64,000 nucleotides of DNA from Symsagittifera roscoffensis (Eukaryota; Xenacoelomorpha; Acoela; Convolutidae): assembly GCF_963678635.1 (NCBI RefSeq), contig NC_087062.1, forward strand, positions 87,703,845-87,767,844, given 5' to 3'. A program made the position numbers and the translations under genes. Below, piece by piece: positions 1-11,526 of this stretch (the first letter of the stretch is position 1; the number at the start of each line of letters is the position of its first letter). The notes beneath the pieces are model-generated. The model saw only the letters and a list, made by a program, of their open reading frames with translations. It did not search any database and was not told the origin of the DNA.

Positions 1-297
1 CGGGTTAGTCTGCTGTGCATTGTTTTGTTATTATGATTTGCATTTAAGGCTGATAACAATGCCTTGTGATCCGTTACATTTTCAAACTCAGCGCCATAGA
101 AGTAATTTTTAAAATGCTCTGTAGCCCAGACTACTCCCAACAATTCTAATTCGTTTGTAGAATATTTCGTTTCGTGGCTATTTAAAAATCGGGAAGCGAA
201 TATTATTGTTATCCAATTTTCCCCGTCCCATTGTTCTAAAGTTGCTCCCAGGCCGCTATGTGAAGCGTCTGTTTTTAATCTTGACATCCTTTTTATG
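1..297 (-). pseudogene. E1 RNase H domain, cut by the window edge
   Basis: The minus strand from about 297 down to 1 translates to RNase H landmarks: TDASHSGLGATLEQ, then FASRFLNSHETKYSTNELE, then TDHKALLSALNANHNNK. The first and second blocks carry the catalytic D and E of the retroelement RNase H that removes the RNA template. E3 has the same blocks (CDASHNGLGACLEQ, FASRFLNNAETKYSANELE). The domain continues beyond the window start. Confidence 0.85.
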
Positions 298-545
298 TCA
301 AAGTGATTATTCTCTGTAATGTTGACGATCTGTTTTTTTAATTCTTCGAACGCCTTCGTATGATCGTCGTTTCATTGGTAAATTGATTTTTTTTACTTAA
401 AGTGGTCTTAAGGGAGAACTTAGAATTGACAAGTTTGGGACGAACTTCATTTATTGGTTGATTGAGCCGAAAAACGACCTTAATTCGGATATGTTTTTGG
501 GGTTTGGGAGACTTTTTATAGAATTTGATTTTCCCACGAATGGTT

Positions 546-782
546 TCACGCCCGAGTTTGATATCTTGAAACCCAGCCACACTGTTTCGTTTGGAAAAAT
601 GCACATTTCTCCCATTTTACCGCCATGTTCTTGTTGTCTAAGATGTTTAAATTTTTTGTTAATATCGCTTTGTGTTCATTTAATGATCCTTTAGAAGCTA
701 ATAAAATGTCGTCGATATAAAAATTGGTAAAAGGAATGTCTTTCAATAAAGAATCCATCACCCTCTGGAAATTGTTTGGCAT
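546..782 (-). pseudogene. E1 reverse transcriptase, catalytic YIDD block
   Basis: The translation contains the primer-grip/helix block NFQRVMDSLL followed by FYIDDILLASKGSLNEH. The YIDD catalytic box of Ty3/gypsy reverse transcriptase is intact here. The frame breaks on both sides: upstream toward 830-930, and downstream before the RNase H segment. Confidence 0.85.
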
Positions 783-928
783 ATCGCCTAAACCGTAATA
801 TCCCGTTAAAAATCTTTGGTCCCGGTGGTTTCACCACCTACAATACTAAAATTGCATTGTTTGCTAGTGTTTGTACATAATTGTAGTTGATTGTACGCAT
901 TTTGTAGATCTAAATTACTGAGCCAAAC

Positions 929-1429
929 TTACCCTGAATCTTTGCTGGAAAGTTGGAGAGCTATGTTGTCGATAAGCTCGTGTATGTTTGGCATTTGGTG
1001 TTTGTTCTTGAATATCTGCTTATTTAAGAGTTTCGAATCTAATGCCAACTTGATACTACCGTCTTTTTTCCTTTTTATCACTATTGGACTAATAAAACAG
1101 TCTTCATCGCATTTGCTTAATTTCACACTTTGCCCCTCTTTTTTCATTCTGTTTAATTCCACCTTTACACTATCTAGTAGATGCAGAGGAACTATTCTGC
1201 ATTTGGTTTGAATAGGTTTGAATGGAGAGTGGAAATGAGTGAATTTTCTGTCCATTGGTATTTTCCCTACACTGTTAAATAATCCTTTGTACTTATGATA
1301 CAGATTAAGAATTGTGTCTGAATGATTATTTAACTTACACAAATCCGGGAGTGTTACGTTGTTGACGGGTAGTAAAGGCTGTCGTTGGGCTATTTTGATT
1401 CCGATTCGTGGTAAGTTATCGTTTCCCAA
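929..1429 (-). pseudogene. E1 reverse transcriptase, N-terminal part
   Basis: This 166-codon open segment reads through the connector after protease and the first conserved RT blocks. Visible landmarks are the SPIVIKRKKDGSIKLALDSK block and KNKHQMPNIHELID, which is nearly the same as KNKYQMPNIHELID in E3. The segment stops before the catalytic aspartate blocks. Sequence beyond it shifts frame and then resumes at 546-782. It is a fragment of the polymerase that copies retrotransposon RNA into DNA. Confidence 0.85.
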
Positions 1430-1480
1430 GATATTCCTCTCAAGTCCAGAAGTGATAAAAATGGGAGTTTCGTCCGCGAT

Positions 1481-2062
1481 CTATCCATTGGATTGTATTC
1501 TGACAACAACTTTCCCGATGATGTTAATTGTATCATTGGTAGACCCGCAGTACAATTTCCGAGTTTTCTTGTCTACTGGGTGTATTTTCAATTGTGGGTT
1601 TCTCAACTTCGTTTCGTGCAGGAGGTTTTGCTTTAGGAAGCTCACTGGGCTCGCAGAATCCACTGGAATGTTCAGATTAACTATCGCATCGTCTCCCAGT
1701 CCGATGATAACTAATTTCTTGGTTTCCATACCGTTGGTGTCATAAATGGTTCTGATGTTAAGAACGGAAAAGTCGTCATTTTCGCTGATCCCCTCTTCAG
1801 TCCACGCGTTAATCACGCTACAAAAATTTTCTTCACTTCTTGCTTGAAGGTCTTCTGGGGAATATGAACAATTCTGACTATTTACAGACTCTACTACAGT
1901 ATTTACAGCGGGTTTTCTTCCTTTCGATTTACACAGTCTTCCGAAGTGTCCTTTATATTTACAAAAATTACAGATGATTTCCTTCGCCGGACACACATTC
2001 AGATGACCCTTGGTAAACGCATTCCCGCATTTCATACAAGTATTAGATCTTTTTATTTTCAA
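1481..2062 (-). pseudogene. E1 gag nucleocapsid end and protease
   Basis: An open segment of 193 codons starts with two CCHC-like zinc knuckles: CMKCGNAFTKGHLNVC, then CNFCKYKGHFGRLC. These bind nucleic acid in retrotransposon Gag. A protease segment follows with the active-site triplet region VDSASPVSFL. The usual D-[ST]-G is D-S-A here, so the aspartic protease would be inactive. Knuckles and protease share one frame, whereas in E3 a frame change lies between them. The upstream boundary reflects truncation rather than a true start. Confidence 0.85.
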
Positions 2063-3439
2063 GCTTGGTTCCTTTTTTACATTTTTTACATTTAAAATTT
2101 TTGTACACTCTGCCTCTAATTATTTTGTACACTAAATAATCAAATTACTAGGTTAAAAAATTCTTAATAAAAAGAAATTTTTGTCAAAAAACGGGCCATA
2201 AAATTGCGAGTTTCAAGATAAAGTTGCGACACTGGATATAAACCGCGGACTTGGAAGCTAAATTGGTGTAAATCGAAAGTCTGGAAAGCGATACTTGCAG
2301 ATAATTTTTTGGTTTTTAAGGACCTAATTTCTCATTTTTCAAATTGTAAGCTTTATTTTTAAAAATAAAACAAAAAAATAATATTAAAATTTAAAAATAA
2401 TGATAACTATGAAAAACAAATTAATTGCATAAGCTACAAGTAGTAGCACGGAAAGTATGCAAGTTGTCGCAAAGGTCGCAAACGCTTTCGCCATGGTCAC
2501 GTTGGTCATAGACATTTTTTCGAACGTTTTTGATTCTTTATTTCTGCGTTAGTAGTTGTTCTCAACTTAGCCGGAAACGCAACAAAATGATCTTATCAGT
2601 TTTTTGGAAATTGGTAGCCAAAGCAAAGTAGTAATTTTTCATCAAATGATTTATTCAAAATCCAAAGTGTTAATCGGGTATATTCTTCAATTTCGCTGGT
2701 CGCTGTCACAATTTCTTAGCGGTCGCGCCCGACGCAAACGCATCTACTTCATCTGCAAAGTCTGAAAAACTAACCTACAGCCGCGGTGATTTTGATATGT
2801 TTCGGTCGCGGTTGTCCGCAAACATCATAAGTTGGTTCCAACTACCTGGACATAAAATGACAACTTCGACCCTGGTATAAATTTAATGAATGATAATTTA
2901 AAAATTGTATATAAATCAGCCGAAAGTACGTGATTGTTACGTAACAATTGCCAAAATCATGCAAATTTCCTTGATAAAAACTAACTTTTTGGCTGGATAG
3001 TATACTCTGCGCTTTTTCGGTTGGCTTTTTACATCGGCTGATTCATTTACAATCGGCTTAAATCTAAGCGTTTTAAATTCCAGAATAACTTCTAATCCTC
3101 TTTTAAAAAACTAACATAACAAATAAATTTAAAAATCTAATTGAGTCTGTTGTTTTGGCTTTTTTTGCTGTCTGAAAATCAAACGTCCAAGATGGTTCAT
3201 ATCTCTATATTGTTAAAAGCAATCTCAAAACGCGGGTTTTCTGTTATCTTCTTTGACATCAAGAAAATTTCAATAATTCGACAGTCCAAAAGCATGAGAA
3301 AAAAAGTATAATCCAAAATTTGTATTTGTAATTTTTTTCTAAAAATTGGAGATCCGAATTTAATCTTTTGCTTATCTATTGTGGTTTTTTAGATATTTTT
3401 TTTGCAGCCAGGAAGAATGGCATTTAATTTTTTGGCTCC

Positions 3440-3490
3440 GATTTATTAAAAAAGTTTTTCCTCTCAGAGGAAAAACTTTTTTAATAAATC
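3440..3490. repeat. Perfect 25-bp inverted repeat (hairpin)
   Basis: Arms 3440-3464 and 3466-3490 are perfect reverse complements around a single C. The core reads CCTCT-C-AGAGG, with A/T runs outward. It sits in non-coding DNA with no gene or T-run context that would make it a terminator, so a foldback mobile-element relic is the simplest reading. Confidence 0.85.
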
Positions 3491-3633
3491 CGAAAAAGAT
3501 CTAAAAAAAATTGGTTTTACTGGTATCAACAACCAAATGCAAGAATTCTGAATTTGACAAAAAAAAATTTTTCTAACAAGTAATTTTTGTTTGTTTTTCT
3601 CGGCCTGTTTTTTCAAAATTTTGAGAAATTTTG

Positions 3634-3712
3634 GCCAAAACAGAGTCTTTGTAGTGCTTTGGGAGAGCTCAGAAAATCATATTGGTCGACCTAAAAAAAA
3701 GGTCGACAAAGT
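3634..3712 (+). repeat. Dispersed repeat with GAGAGCTC and GGTCGACC motifs
   Basis: The segment reads AGAGTCTTT, then GGGAGAGCTC, then ATTGGTCGACCT followed by an A run and AGGTCGAC. Related copies occur at 7081-7156 (same strand), 32711-32780 (reverse) and, more decayed, about 7314-7385 (reverse) and 56860-56930. The family is non-coding and has no obvious ends. Confidence 0.6.
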
Positions 3713-5551
3713 ACTTTTTAGTGGATAACAAATGAAACTGAAAAAAAAAGTGTTTGAATATAGAATGCACCGAGAAATATTTACCGGCGCAAAAGTGAGT
3801 GATGTGTGACTAAAACCATGACAAATAAATGATACCTATCCAAAGCTGACAACTCTTAATTAATTGGCTGGTAATCGTCTGCACATAATGGGTTTCGAGA
3901 CAGTACGCTTTACATGTACCTGTCTGAAGTAAACTTAAAATTTCTTTATTAACCTTGGAATTAATCTTCATTAATCTCTTTACCTATTTATTTTCTTCCT
4001 CTTTTGCAAAGATGGAAATCCGCAACTAGTTGTAAAATTTCTATATGATTAACCGCTGAGTTAATTCTTTTTAGGTGCGGCAAAAAAACATGGCTGAATG
4101 TTTTTTTTTAATTTTACTGGCTGAACGGAATTTTTTGAAGTGGTATGTTAGATGTGTGCATTAAGCATGGATACCTGGCCTACGTTTTTATTTTGATCAA
4201 ATAAAATGGCAGGTGATTTTGATGAGGGATTGTATTTGCCAAAAATGTATCATTTTTTGTTGACAAATATCCGCAGTTACATGTGTTATCCGCTCTGATT
4301 TACTTAAATTGTTTGCTTAAAATATTATTTGATCTCCAGCTTAAAGGTGAAAAATTAGCAGTTTTCATTAAAATTTGGAAAAATCCTTGCTCGTTTTTAT
4401 TCGAGTTTAAGAAGCAATAAAATAATATTATGGTATACATCTCTATATTGTATTTTATTTTTCATCGTAATGATTGTGTAATTAGCCTCGAATAACGCAG
4501 CACGTTTAACTGTCTAATATTGCCATTTAGTTATTTTTCAATCTAAAAAGTTTCATCAAGCAGAGAAAAGTACTTTCTTCTACTCTATTTGAAGTTTTTA
4601 TCGTTTTTTATTGTTTTTGATAAACTAGAGATCAAAACTGAATCTTGATCAGCATCAAGTAGACCGATAATTGTTAAAAACTATTAACTTGGTCTATGTG
4701 TACTTGAAAATTTATCGTTTGATATTTTTAAACTCAAGCTTTGAAATCAAGTAATATAAAAAAATTTATTAACTACAGATTTTACCCATTTGAAATTTTT
4801 CTCATTTATTGGACTTCAACAAATAGAATTGAAAAAAAATACAATCAACAGATTTTATCAACTTGATCGTAGTTAAGCATTGATTGGACTTGAAAAAGAT
4901 GCAGCAACATTCCAGTCTTCATGGAAACAGAAAACAACACAACCCAAATGCAATGTACGAAGAGCCACTGTCTGGCAGAGAAGCGTGGTGGAGGTGAGAA
5001 AATAACAAGAAAACTTTCTGTCTGACTATTCCTTCAAAAAAATGCCCAAATTCGGAATTTTTTTTTCAAAAATTTGCCTCAAATTTTTTCTTTCAATGTG
5101 CCCTCTTATCAAAATTTTTGAAATCTGCCCTCCAAACGATGAAACCCTAGATCCACTCCTGATGTATTGTTAAGAATTTTTTTATCCTTTAGAATTGGAC
5201 GAGAGCTCAAAAAATTTGTTCAGTCGACCAAGAAAAAGTTATTCAAAGAGTTTGGTTGGCAAATGTTATAAAATCTACCACCTCTTTGCCCCTTAAAAAA
5301 CTTTTGTAACTCAAAAAATTGGGAAAAGTTTGTACTTCTAAGAAAAATTTAAAAAGCAACTTGGTCACCTGAAACTTATTCACTGATAATAAAATAACGT
5401 GATACGTAGATTTTCAAACAATTATTAACGAACTCTCCTTGCCTAGAATGCAAAAATTCAGCATTTCAATATGCAAGCTAATTTGAAAAATCAAAAGAAA
5501 TTTTTGAGGATTTTTGTGGAGGGAAAGAAGTTCTGAGGGATCGCTGCTACA

Positions 5552-5905
5552 CCCCCCCCCCCCCCCCAAAGGTATATTGTTGAAAAAGTGCCAAAAATGG
5601 GTGAACACACTTGGTTTTTGGTACATGAAAATCCACAGTTTTCCTTCATTTCTTATTAACAAAATATTTTAATTTAGCCCTAATAGCATGCAAAATTATT
5701 ATGGAAAGTGAAAGATTATTGATGGGGGGGAGGGGGCAATGTTACCATTAAATTTTGTTTTGAGGGGGTGAAAAGAGATCGAGAGGGGTTGATGGTGAGG
5801 TTATGAGGAAGGGGGTTCGGGACGGGGGGTGGTTCAATGTTGAGAGTGGATGATGGGGTAGGGCTTGAGGGAAGGGGTAGCCATCAGGAATGCTGGTGTT
5901 GAGGG
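5552..5905 (+). repeat. C16 tract and G-rich low-complexity tract
   Basis: A run of 16 C lies at 5552-5567. From about 5724 to 5905 the plus strand is strongly G-rich, with repeated GGGG runs (GGGGGGGAGGGGGC, GACGGGGGGTGG and so on) in a base composition unlike the AT-rich surroundings. G-quadruplex formation is possible in principle. It ends shortly before the first exon of the PG-repeat gene at 5989; whether it has a promoter role is unknown. Confidence 0.6.
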
Positions 5906-5988
5906 TTAGTTAGGGATATGGCCAGGGGAAAGCTGGAAAAGATTTTTTGATTTTATAATCTGTAGATTGTTTGATGTTCTGTAGACAG

Positions 5989-6124
5989 GAACTGAGGTCG
6001 ACGCCAGTGCCTGGATCCTATTCGCACAGAGGCATGAGCGAGGAGTTGGAGTCTAGATTATGCAATTACTCCTTCCGCTCCTCCGGCAGATCCAGACCCG
6101 CCCACTCTACCCTCCCGCGCACCG
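5989..6124 (+). CDS. Sperm-tail PG-rich repeat protein, exon (upstream)
   Basis: This exon begins after the acceptor TTCTGTAGACAG and ends at the donor CCG|GTAAGT. It encodes about 45 residues including STPVPGSYSHRGMSEELE and ending LPRTG. The V-P-G-S-Y block matches the P-G-x-Y core of sperm-tail PG-rich (STPG/Shippo) repeats, found in proteins of cilia and sperm axonemes. Phase is 0 in, 1 out, and it joins in frame to the exon at 10504 across a 4.4-kb intron. An in-frame ATG lies upstream at 5971, but the acceptor and the exon's composition suggest an internal exon, so the true start is probably farther 5' or unseen. GC content is clearly above the flanks, which supports coding. Confidence 0.6.
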
Positions 6125-6142
6125 GTAAGTGTAGTGAATTGT

Positions 6143-6870
6143 ACATCCAAGGCAAAGCAAAAACAAAAGGTGAATTCTTTATAATGAAAATTACAACCAG
6201 AAGGCGGATTTCTTTTTTCTCCAAAACTTTTTTCGAAAAAAATATTCGGAAAACTTATTGATTTATTTAGAGAAATGAATAATACATCCAAAAGCAAAAA
6301 AAAAAAACGCCCGAAATCTTTATAATGGTTGTTACAACCAGAAGGCGGATCTCTTTTTTCTTGAAAAAATTTTTTCGAAAAAAATATTTGAAATATTTAT
6401 TGATTTCTTAACAGAAGTGAATAATACATCGAAGGCAAAACAAAAAAAACATTAAATCCTTATAATGACAATTATAACCAGAAGGCGGATCTCTTTTTTC
6501 TCTGAAATTTTTTTTCGAAAAAAATATTCGTAAAACTGATTGATTTATCAAGAGAAATGAATAATACATCCAAACCAAAAAAACGCCTGAAATCTTTATA
6601 ATGATACTTACAACCAGAAGGCGGATCTCTTTTTCTTGAAGACTTATTTTCGAAAGAAAAAGATTAGGAAATTTTATTTACTTTTTTAACAGAGGTGAAT
6701 AATACATCCAAGGCAAAGCATAACAAATGCCCAAAGTACTTATACAGATAGTTACAACCAGAAAAAGAATCTCTTTTTTCTCGAAGGTTTTTTCTTCGAA
6801 ATTTTTTTTTTGAAAAATTATTGATTTATTGAGAGTAGTGAATAATACATCCAAGGCAAACAGGGGGGAT
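6143..6870 (+). repeat. 141-bp tandem repeat array
   Basis: Five full units and a sixth start, anchored on TACATCCAAGGCAAA at about 6143, 6284, 6426, 6566, 6704 and 6847, give spacings of 141, 142, 140, 138 and 143. Each unit carries ACAACCAGAAGGCGGATCTC, a T-rich run and a TATTGATTTATT block. A diverged extra unit lies at about 7170-7310. The array begins only about 18 nt downstream of the splice donor at 6124 and lies inside the intron of the PG-repeat gene. Units are diverged from each other, so it is not a very recent expansion. Confidence 0.85.
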
Positions 6871-7080
6871 TTCGGAGGGGGGGGAAACGCGCCCTCCTCA
6901 GGGATTCGACATTCTATTGACACAGAGGATTCCCGTTTTTACTATTTTGATATATAGACTGACAGACCCAAAAAAGTTTTTAAAGGCGCCTTTTACGCAC
7001 ATATATACTAATTTTGAGGGGTGCATTTTTTGGCTTGTTTTGTTAACATTATTTTGCCCGCTGCGCAGAAAATTTGACCG

Positions 7081-7156
7081 AAACAGGGTCTTTTTAATGC
7101 TTTGATAGAGCTCGGAAAATCAATTTGGTCGACCCTAAAGAAAGGTCAACAAAATC
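7081..7156 (+). repeat. Second copy of the GAGAGCTC/GGTCGACC dispersed repeat
   Basis: It carries CAGGGTCTTTTTAATGCTTT, then ATAGAGCTCGGAAAATCA and TTGGTCGACC, matching the copy at 3634-3712. The region just upstream (6990-7080) resembles 56690-56870 and, reversed, 39790-39890, so the family is longer than this core. Confidence 0.55.
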
Positions 7157-7330
7157 GATAATATCCTTAATCCTTGAAGGTAAATAAAAAAAGCCCAAAA
7201 TCCTTATAATGATCGTCACAACCAGAAGGTGGATCTTTCTTTTCTCAAAGTTTTTTTTTCAGAAAATTTTATTCGCAAAATATAACATTCAGAAAAATTA
7301 TTGTTTTTTTTTTTGTTTTAGGTCAATCAA

Positions 7331-8700
7331 ATTGATACTGCACGCTCTCCAAAAATAGTATAAAGACCCTATTGTGTCAAATTTTGATCCAAATTTTATG
7401 TCTTGATTAACCACTCTTGAATCAATAATTGATGAAATCCAATTTTTCACCGCTACTGTGAAAGCCAGCGCCTGACATCAAGCTGAGGGGACTTCAGGCC
7501 GAATTGCAAAATTTGGGATTTGAGGCCAACAAAAAATTGAATGGCCGTAAACAGTGAAAAAGAATACAATCGAAACAAACGAATTGGTGGTTTTTGTTTC
7601 GATCATTGAAAATGGGAAGGAATTTTGTGTTCCGGTGTGTTTTAGTTCTTTTTTTTGTTCTCCACACAAAAGGGGGTACCACAAATAATCATCGGCCAGG
7701 GTCGAGTGATATATCATACTAAAGCCCTTTTAGTCGTAACTCGAGCGAATTTAAAAATTTCAGAACATTTTTGAGAATAATTTTTTCCCGGTCTCGAGAA
7801 AAACCGATTTGCGTTTATATTTTTTTTTGTCTAATTTCGAGCAAACAAATTGAGCGATCAGTCTTACAACTGCTTATTTTGCCTAATTTAAGCCCTGAAA
7901 ACTAAATTTAAACAAGTAAAAATAATTTTGGGAGTTTTTAGCGCCATTTTAGAACCGAAAAATTTCTACAACTCGAACTTTTGAAGCCAAAAACATTTTG
8001 TTGGTCTTGCCTTTTTTCAGCAGAAATTTTGTTCCTGTTTGCTTAAGTTACTATGACTCTCGAATCTGCCTAATTTTTAGTGGTGTCTTACGTCAAATGC
8101 TTTCATCACGCTCAAAAAACGAACACCAATTTGAAAAAAAAACTTGTTTGTAGTTTTTTAGAGACCATGACCGGAACATTCTGCACAGAAACCAACTTTC
8201 CTTGTTTAAAACTTGCAAGCTGTTAAAAGTCTCTCTATCATTTTCCAGAATTTAAAAAATGTGTTAGTTTGTTTAAATTCCGCAAAGTTTTCAGTTTATA
8301 ATTTATGAAAGTCAAATCCGATTCAACGAACAAAAAATTCTCTGACTGAATTTAGATGAAAAACAAGACTGCTCGTATAAGGGTAAAACCCGATTGTTCC
8401 GACTGCCATTCATAGGAATGTGATCAAACAGTTGAGAAATTGATCCCTCGAGTGAGCTGAATTTTGTAAAAGTTGTCTTGATATTAAAAAATACCCGCAG
8501 CTCTTTTGGTGGACCAATTTTTTTAAATTTTTTTTCCCAAAAAGGCAGTTATAGCCTTATTAACATCATCTACACGCACTCGAAGTTCTCAAAAATTGTT
8601 TTCGAATAAAAATTTTCAATTATTTGATTTTGCATTATTTGATTTTGACTGTATATTATATTTGTATTTTTTAGGAAAGTTTAGCTTGGAGGCCGGGAGA
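7331..8700. other. Intronic non-coding DNA of the PG-repeat gene
   Basis: No exon supported. A reversed, decayed end of the hairpin-ended repeat family is visible at about 8369-8410 (GACTGCTCGTATAAGGG, then TTCCGACTGCC). Otherwise only A/T-rich sequence is seen. Confidence 0.5.
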
Positions 8701-8719
8701 TGTTCGGTGTAATTTTTTT

Positions 8720-9150
8720 TATTCAATCAGTTTTCGACTTTTCTAACAGTTTTTTCTTACCATATGAAAGAAGTTGTTTTCCTGTGCGCAAACTTTTTTG
8801 AAAATAAACGTTTTAACTGTGAGTATTTTTCATAAATATGGAAGTTTAAAAATTGATAATTTGGTTAATTTGGAATAACTCGCGCGCGATATAGTGCGTT
8901 TTGTAACATGCGTAAGTGGCAAATTAATTCAACCTCAATTGAATTATGGCAAAACTTTTGGTCGTAATAATAAGTTACAAAATGCCAATTACATTCGTTT
9001 CTAGTTTACATTAGCGTTTTGGGAGCTAAAATAGAAAAATTGAAAAAAAAAATTATTTTTGAATTATTTTGTCACATCTTCCATCAAATAATTGTTTAAT
9101 TTGCATTAAAGTGCAGCCGGAACATCTAGGGCTTCACCTTGATGTACGAA
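8720..9150 (+). repeat. Decayed copy of the hairpin-ended ~540-bp repeat
   Basis: The order of landmarks matches the intact copies at 19533-20616: TTTTCGACTTTTCTAAC, a CTGTG..TTTTTCATAAAT block, TTAATTTGGAATAACTCGCGCGCGATATA, a TTATGGCAAAA block and, at the end, GTGCAGCCGGAACATCTAGGG. It is heavily mutated and lies in the PG-repeat gene intron. Confidence 0.6.
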
Positions 9151-10503
9151 TTCTTTTTTAATTACTATTACCTTACGAGACTCAAATAGCATATGACTAG
9201 CTAAAATCATGAAATGAAAAGGACCAAAACCGCGTCATTCTTCAGAAAAAAAGCAATGTTTTTTTTTAAATCGGCTTGATAAAATCTCGTGTTCCTTCCT
9301 TTACCTTGCCTTGCAGCACTCTGTGGTTCAAATTTAAAAACATGGCTCAGCATTTCAATCATTTTTTTCGAGCAGATGAAACTATTAGCCGAAATGATCA
9401 AAATGCACAATTTTTATTTTGTTGCAGCCATTTTACTATTTTTTTGTTTGGGCAAAGTTTCACATGTGACTTGAAAATTAATTGATTACTTGACAGTCTC
9501 ACATTTTAGTTTGGGCTAGTAGCTCGGTAGTTTGAGCTAATAGTGCTGGATCAAAATGTTTGAAATGTCTGACCGAGTTTTCCGAGAATTTAATTTCAAA
9601 AAGTTTGAACAATCAGATTCTACCAGTTCAAGTACTGAAATCAAATTTCAATTCAAGTTATATAAGTATTTATTTTGGGCTGTTTAGTACATAAGACCAC
9701 TGCTCGTGTATCATAGTAAAGCCCTGAAAGTTCTGACTACCATGTAAATAGTCTCAATTAGTTTTGGTGAAGAAAACTTTGATAGGACCAAGTTAACATC
9801 CTCCCCTTAAAGTCGTTTAACTTGGTTCTGTGTTCGAATTTTCAGTCACTCAGAGTATAATATTTTACACGCAGCGCTTAGTAACATCCTCCTTAAATTG
9901 AATGCTGGTGTGGTCAATGGGGGGGGGGAGGCTATACATTTTAAATCGTTGTTTGTTTTTCGTTACAATTAAATCATATAGTCTACGAATTTGATTGCTT
10001 TGTTTCAATTCTGAATAGTTTTGATAATTCACCTCGCAGAATTTAGCAGAAAATTTTCTCAGTACAAATTAGTTTAAAAAATATATAGCCAAATTGGCTT
10101 TTTTTACAAGCCCCACGAATTTTATTAATAAAAAATTGCAGGTTAAATATTTTATTAGTGTTACAAAAAATTGTTAAAACATTTGTCTAAAATTGGTCTG
10201 TTGTTTAAAAAATTGTTCTGAAAAAAAATCACTCCAACCATTTTTTTTCTTAGTTCTTTGGATGTCAGAGCAATTATCAGCTAAAAAGTTGCCTTCTTTG
10301 TACAGAAGGTGATAAAATTATTTTAGTCAGCTCAAATCATAAAATGATATCTTTTTTTTTAAAGTCGAGTGTGGATGAATTAATTATACTAGCAATTTTT
10401 TTGCGCTAACTTTTTTTTCAATTGAGCGCCACAATTGAGCGCCAGTTTATTTTGCAGGGCACTATGGTCGAGTTAATAACTTTGTATTGTGGTGTGATTT
10501 GAG
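9151..10503. other. Intronic non-coding DNA
   Basis: A/T-rich sequence without a supported exon. A short inverted repeat, ACCAAGTTAAC with GTTTAACTTGGT, lies at about 9788-9830. A G-tract occurs near 9920-9929. Confidence 0.45.
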
Positions 10504-10644
10504 GTTCTGAGCTGATGCCAGGCCAGTACAACTTCGAGGACTTCTTCCTGACGATGTTGAAGAAGCCCCAACTGAGCTCAATGCGTGCCCCTCCCCGTCA
10601 AAGTCTAGTGGACGAGACCAACAACAATGTCAACATAGCCCCCG
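10504..10644 (+). CDS. Sperm-tail PG-rich repeat protein, middle exon
   Basis: The exon is bounded by ..TTTGAG|GT and CCCCCG|GTAAGC, 141 bp, phase 1 on both sides. It translates in frame from the previous exon to a 47-residue stretch including SELMPGQYNFEDFF and ending NNNVNIAPG. MPGQY is a second P-G-x-Y core. The split glycine codon at its end joins directly to GTY in the exon at 11354, recreating A-P-G-T-Y, the third repeat core, which strongly supports this splice. GC content is far higher than in the surrounding intron. Confidence 0.65.
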
Positions 10645-11005
10645 GTAAGCTTATATTCATAGCTAAAGCCAAAATGTTTGCAATATCGGTGACCTTGATC
10701 TTAAATCTTTTGAAAATTCATCTTTCAAAAAGAGCACTTATTAGTCAATACAAAATTATTGGCATATGACACAGCTTTTAAAATGCTGAAATGATGGAAA
10801 ATTTGATTCAGACGTCAAAATGAGCAGTTTTATCTAAGTTAACTTCGTTCAGATTTGTTGACCGGAAAATATATTGCCAAAAGTTATGCATTAAATAAGC
10901 ATCAACGGATGTTTTGACGTTTATTGCCCACGGTGTTAATGATCCATACCCAGTGAAAGCAATGCTTGTTTTATTTTAAACGTTTTCTTTTCGACTATTC
11001 GGCAG

Positions 11006-11065
11006 ACTGGATGCTGGACGTTTCCTTTTCACGCAAAATTAGTCATAGTCAAAAAGAAACATCAG
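11006..11065 (+). CDS. Possible 60-bp alternative exon of the PG-repeat gene
   Basis: A 60-bp open block lies between a good acceptor (a T-rich run, then CGGCAG) and a donor ATCAG|GTAAC. It is phase 1 on both ends, so it would insert 20 residues without changing frame between the exons at 10504 and 11354. Its translation (WMLDVSFSRKISHSQKETSG) shows no PG core. Skipping it gives the better repeat match, so this is optional or spurious. Confidence 0.25.
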
Positions 11066-11353
11066 GTAACAAGGACGATGACAATCGTTCGTATTCAGAC
11101 GTGAATTTGAAAATTATGGAAAACAATTTCTGTGACAAAAGAGATCTGAATATTTCTTTAATGCGTTATTAAAAGACTTGAATGACTAGGTGAGAAATTG
11201 GTGGTTTGCTTTCTAACTAGCAAAATATTTCATTTTTCCATTGAAACTGTGTGAGGAAGAACGGTTTATACAAAAAAAAAATCCATTTTTTTCTCTTTTT
11301 TTCTTCAAAAACTGCTGAAGTCTGTGTTTAATTCGTGCAAACGCTGTGCTCAG

Positions 11354-11526
11354 GAACTTATTCGACGGAGACGTACAACACTATATCGGCCGAGAAGTTG
11401 CCATCCCACCATGTCATGTTCCGATCGGCTGAGCCGAGAGCGTCTCGTGTATTTGACCCGAAGAAGGGACCTCCTCCCGGGGGATACGAACTGCCCAAGT
11501 CTCCGCCGAAACATGTCGTCAAGTGA
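11354..11526 (+). CDS. Sperm-tail PG-rich repeat protein, terminal exon
   Basis: The acceptor GCTGTGCTCAG precedes 173 bp that end in TGA at 11524-11526. Entered in phase 1, it reads GTYSTETYNT...FDPKKGPPPGGYELPKSPPKHVVK then stop. It holds the end of one repeat (PGTY, rebuilt by splicing) and another core, PPPGGY. PG-rich repeats of this type occur in axonemal and sperm-tail proteins. The exons in this window account for about 149 residues, so the protein is longer at its N-terminus. I cannot tell which STPG paralogue this is. Confidence 0.65.

Larger units (their letters stand above)
1..2105 (-). mobile_element. Ty3/gypsy-type LTR retrotransposon remnant E1 (gag end to RNase H)
   Basis: Read on the minus strand, this is a decayed pol region in the order gag zinc knuckles, protease, reverse transcriptase, RNase H. 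It runs off the window at position 1. Similarity to the gag of the other elements in the window fades near 2100, just upstream of the first knuckle, so the 5' half of gag and the 5' LTR are missing. The frame changes several times between the segments, and the protease triad is altered, so it is a dead copy. No LTR is visible. Domain order and motifs match Metaviridae-type retrotransposons, and the closest relative in the window is E3. Confidence 0.9.
2106..5550. other. AT-rich non-coding stretch
   Basis: No supported exon on either strand; only very short chance frames. It holds a long perfect hairpin (3440-3490) and one copy of a short dispersed repeat (about 3634-3712). Many A and T runs are present. 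Nothing else is recognised. Confidence 0.6.

Noticed and set aside
6143-6870. CRISPR-like array
   Set aside because: The 141-bp units are contiguous, diverged and without short repeats separated by unique spacers; this is an intronic tandem repeat in an animal genome.
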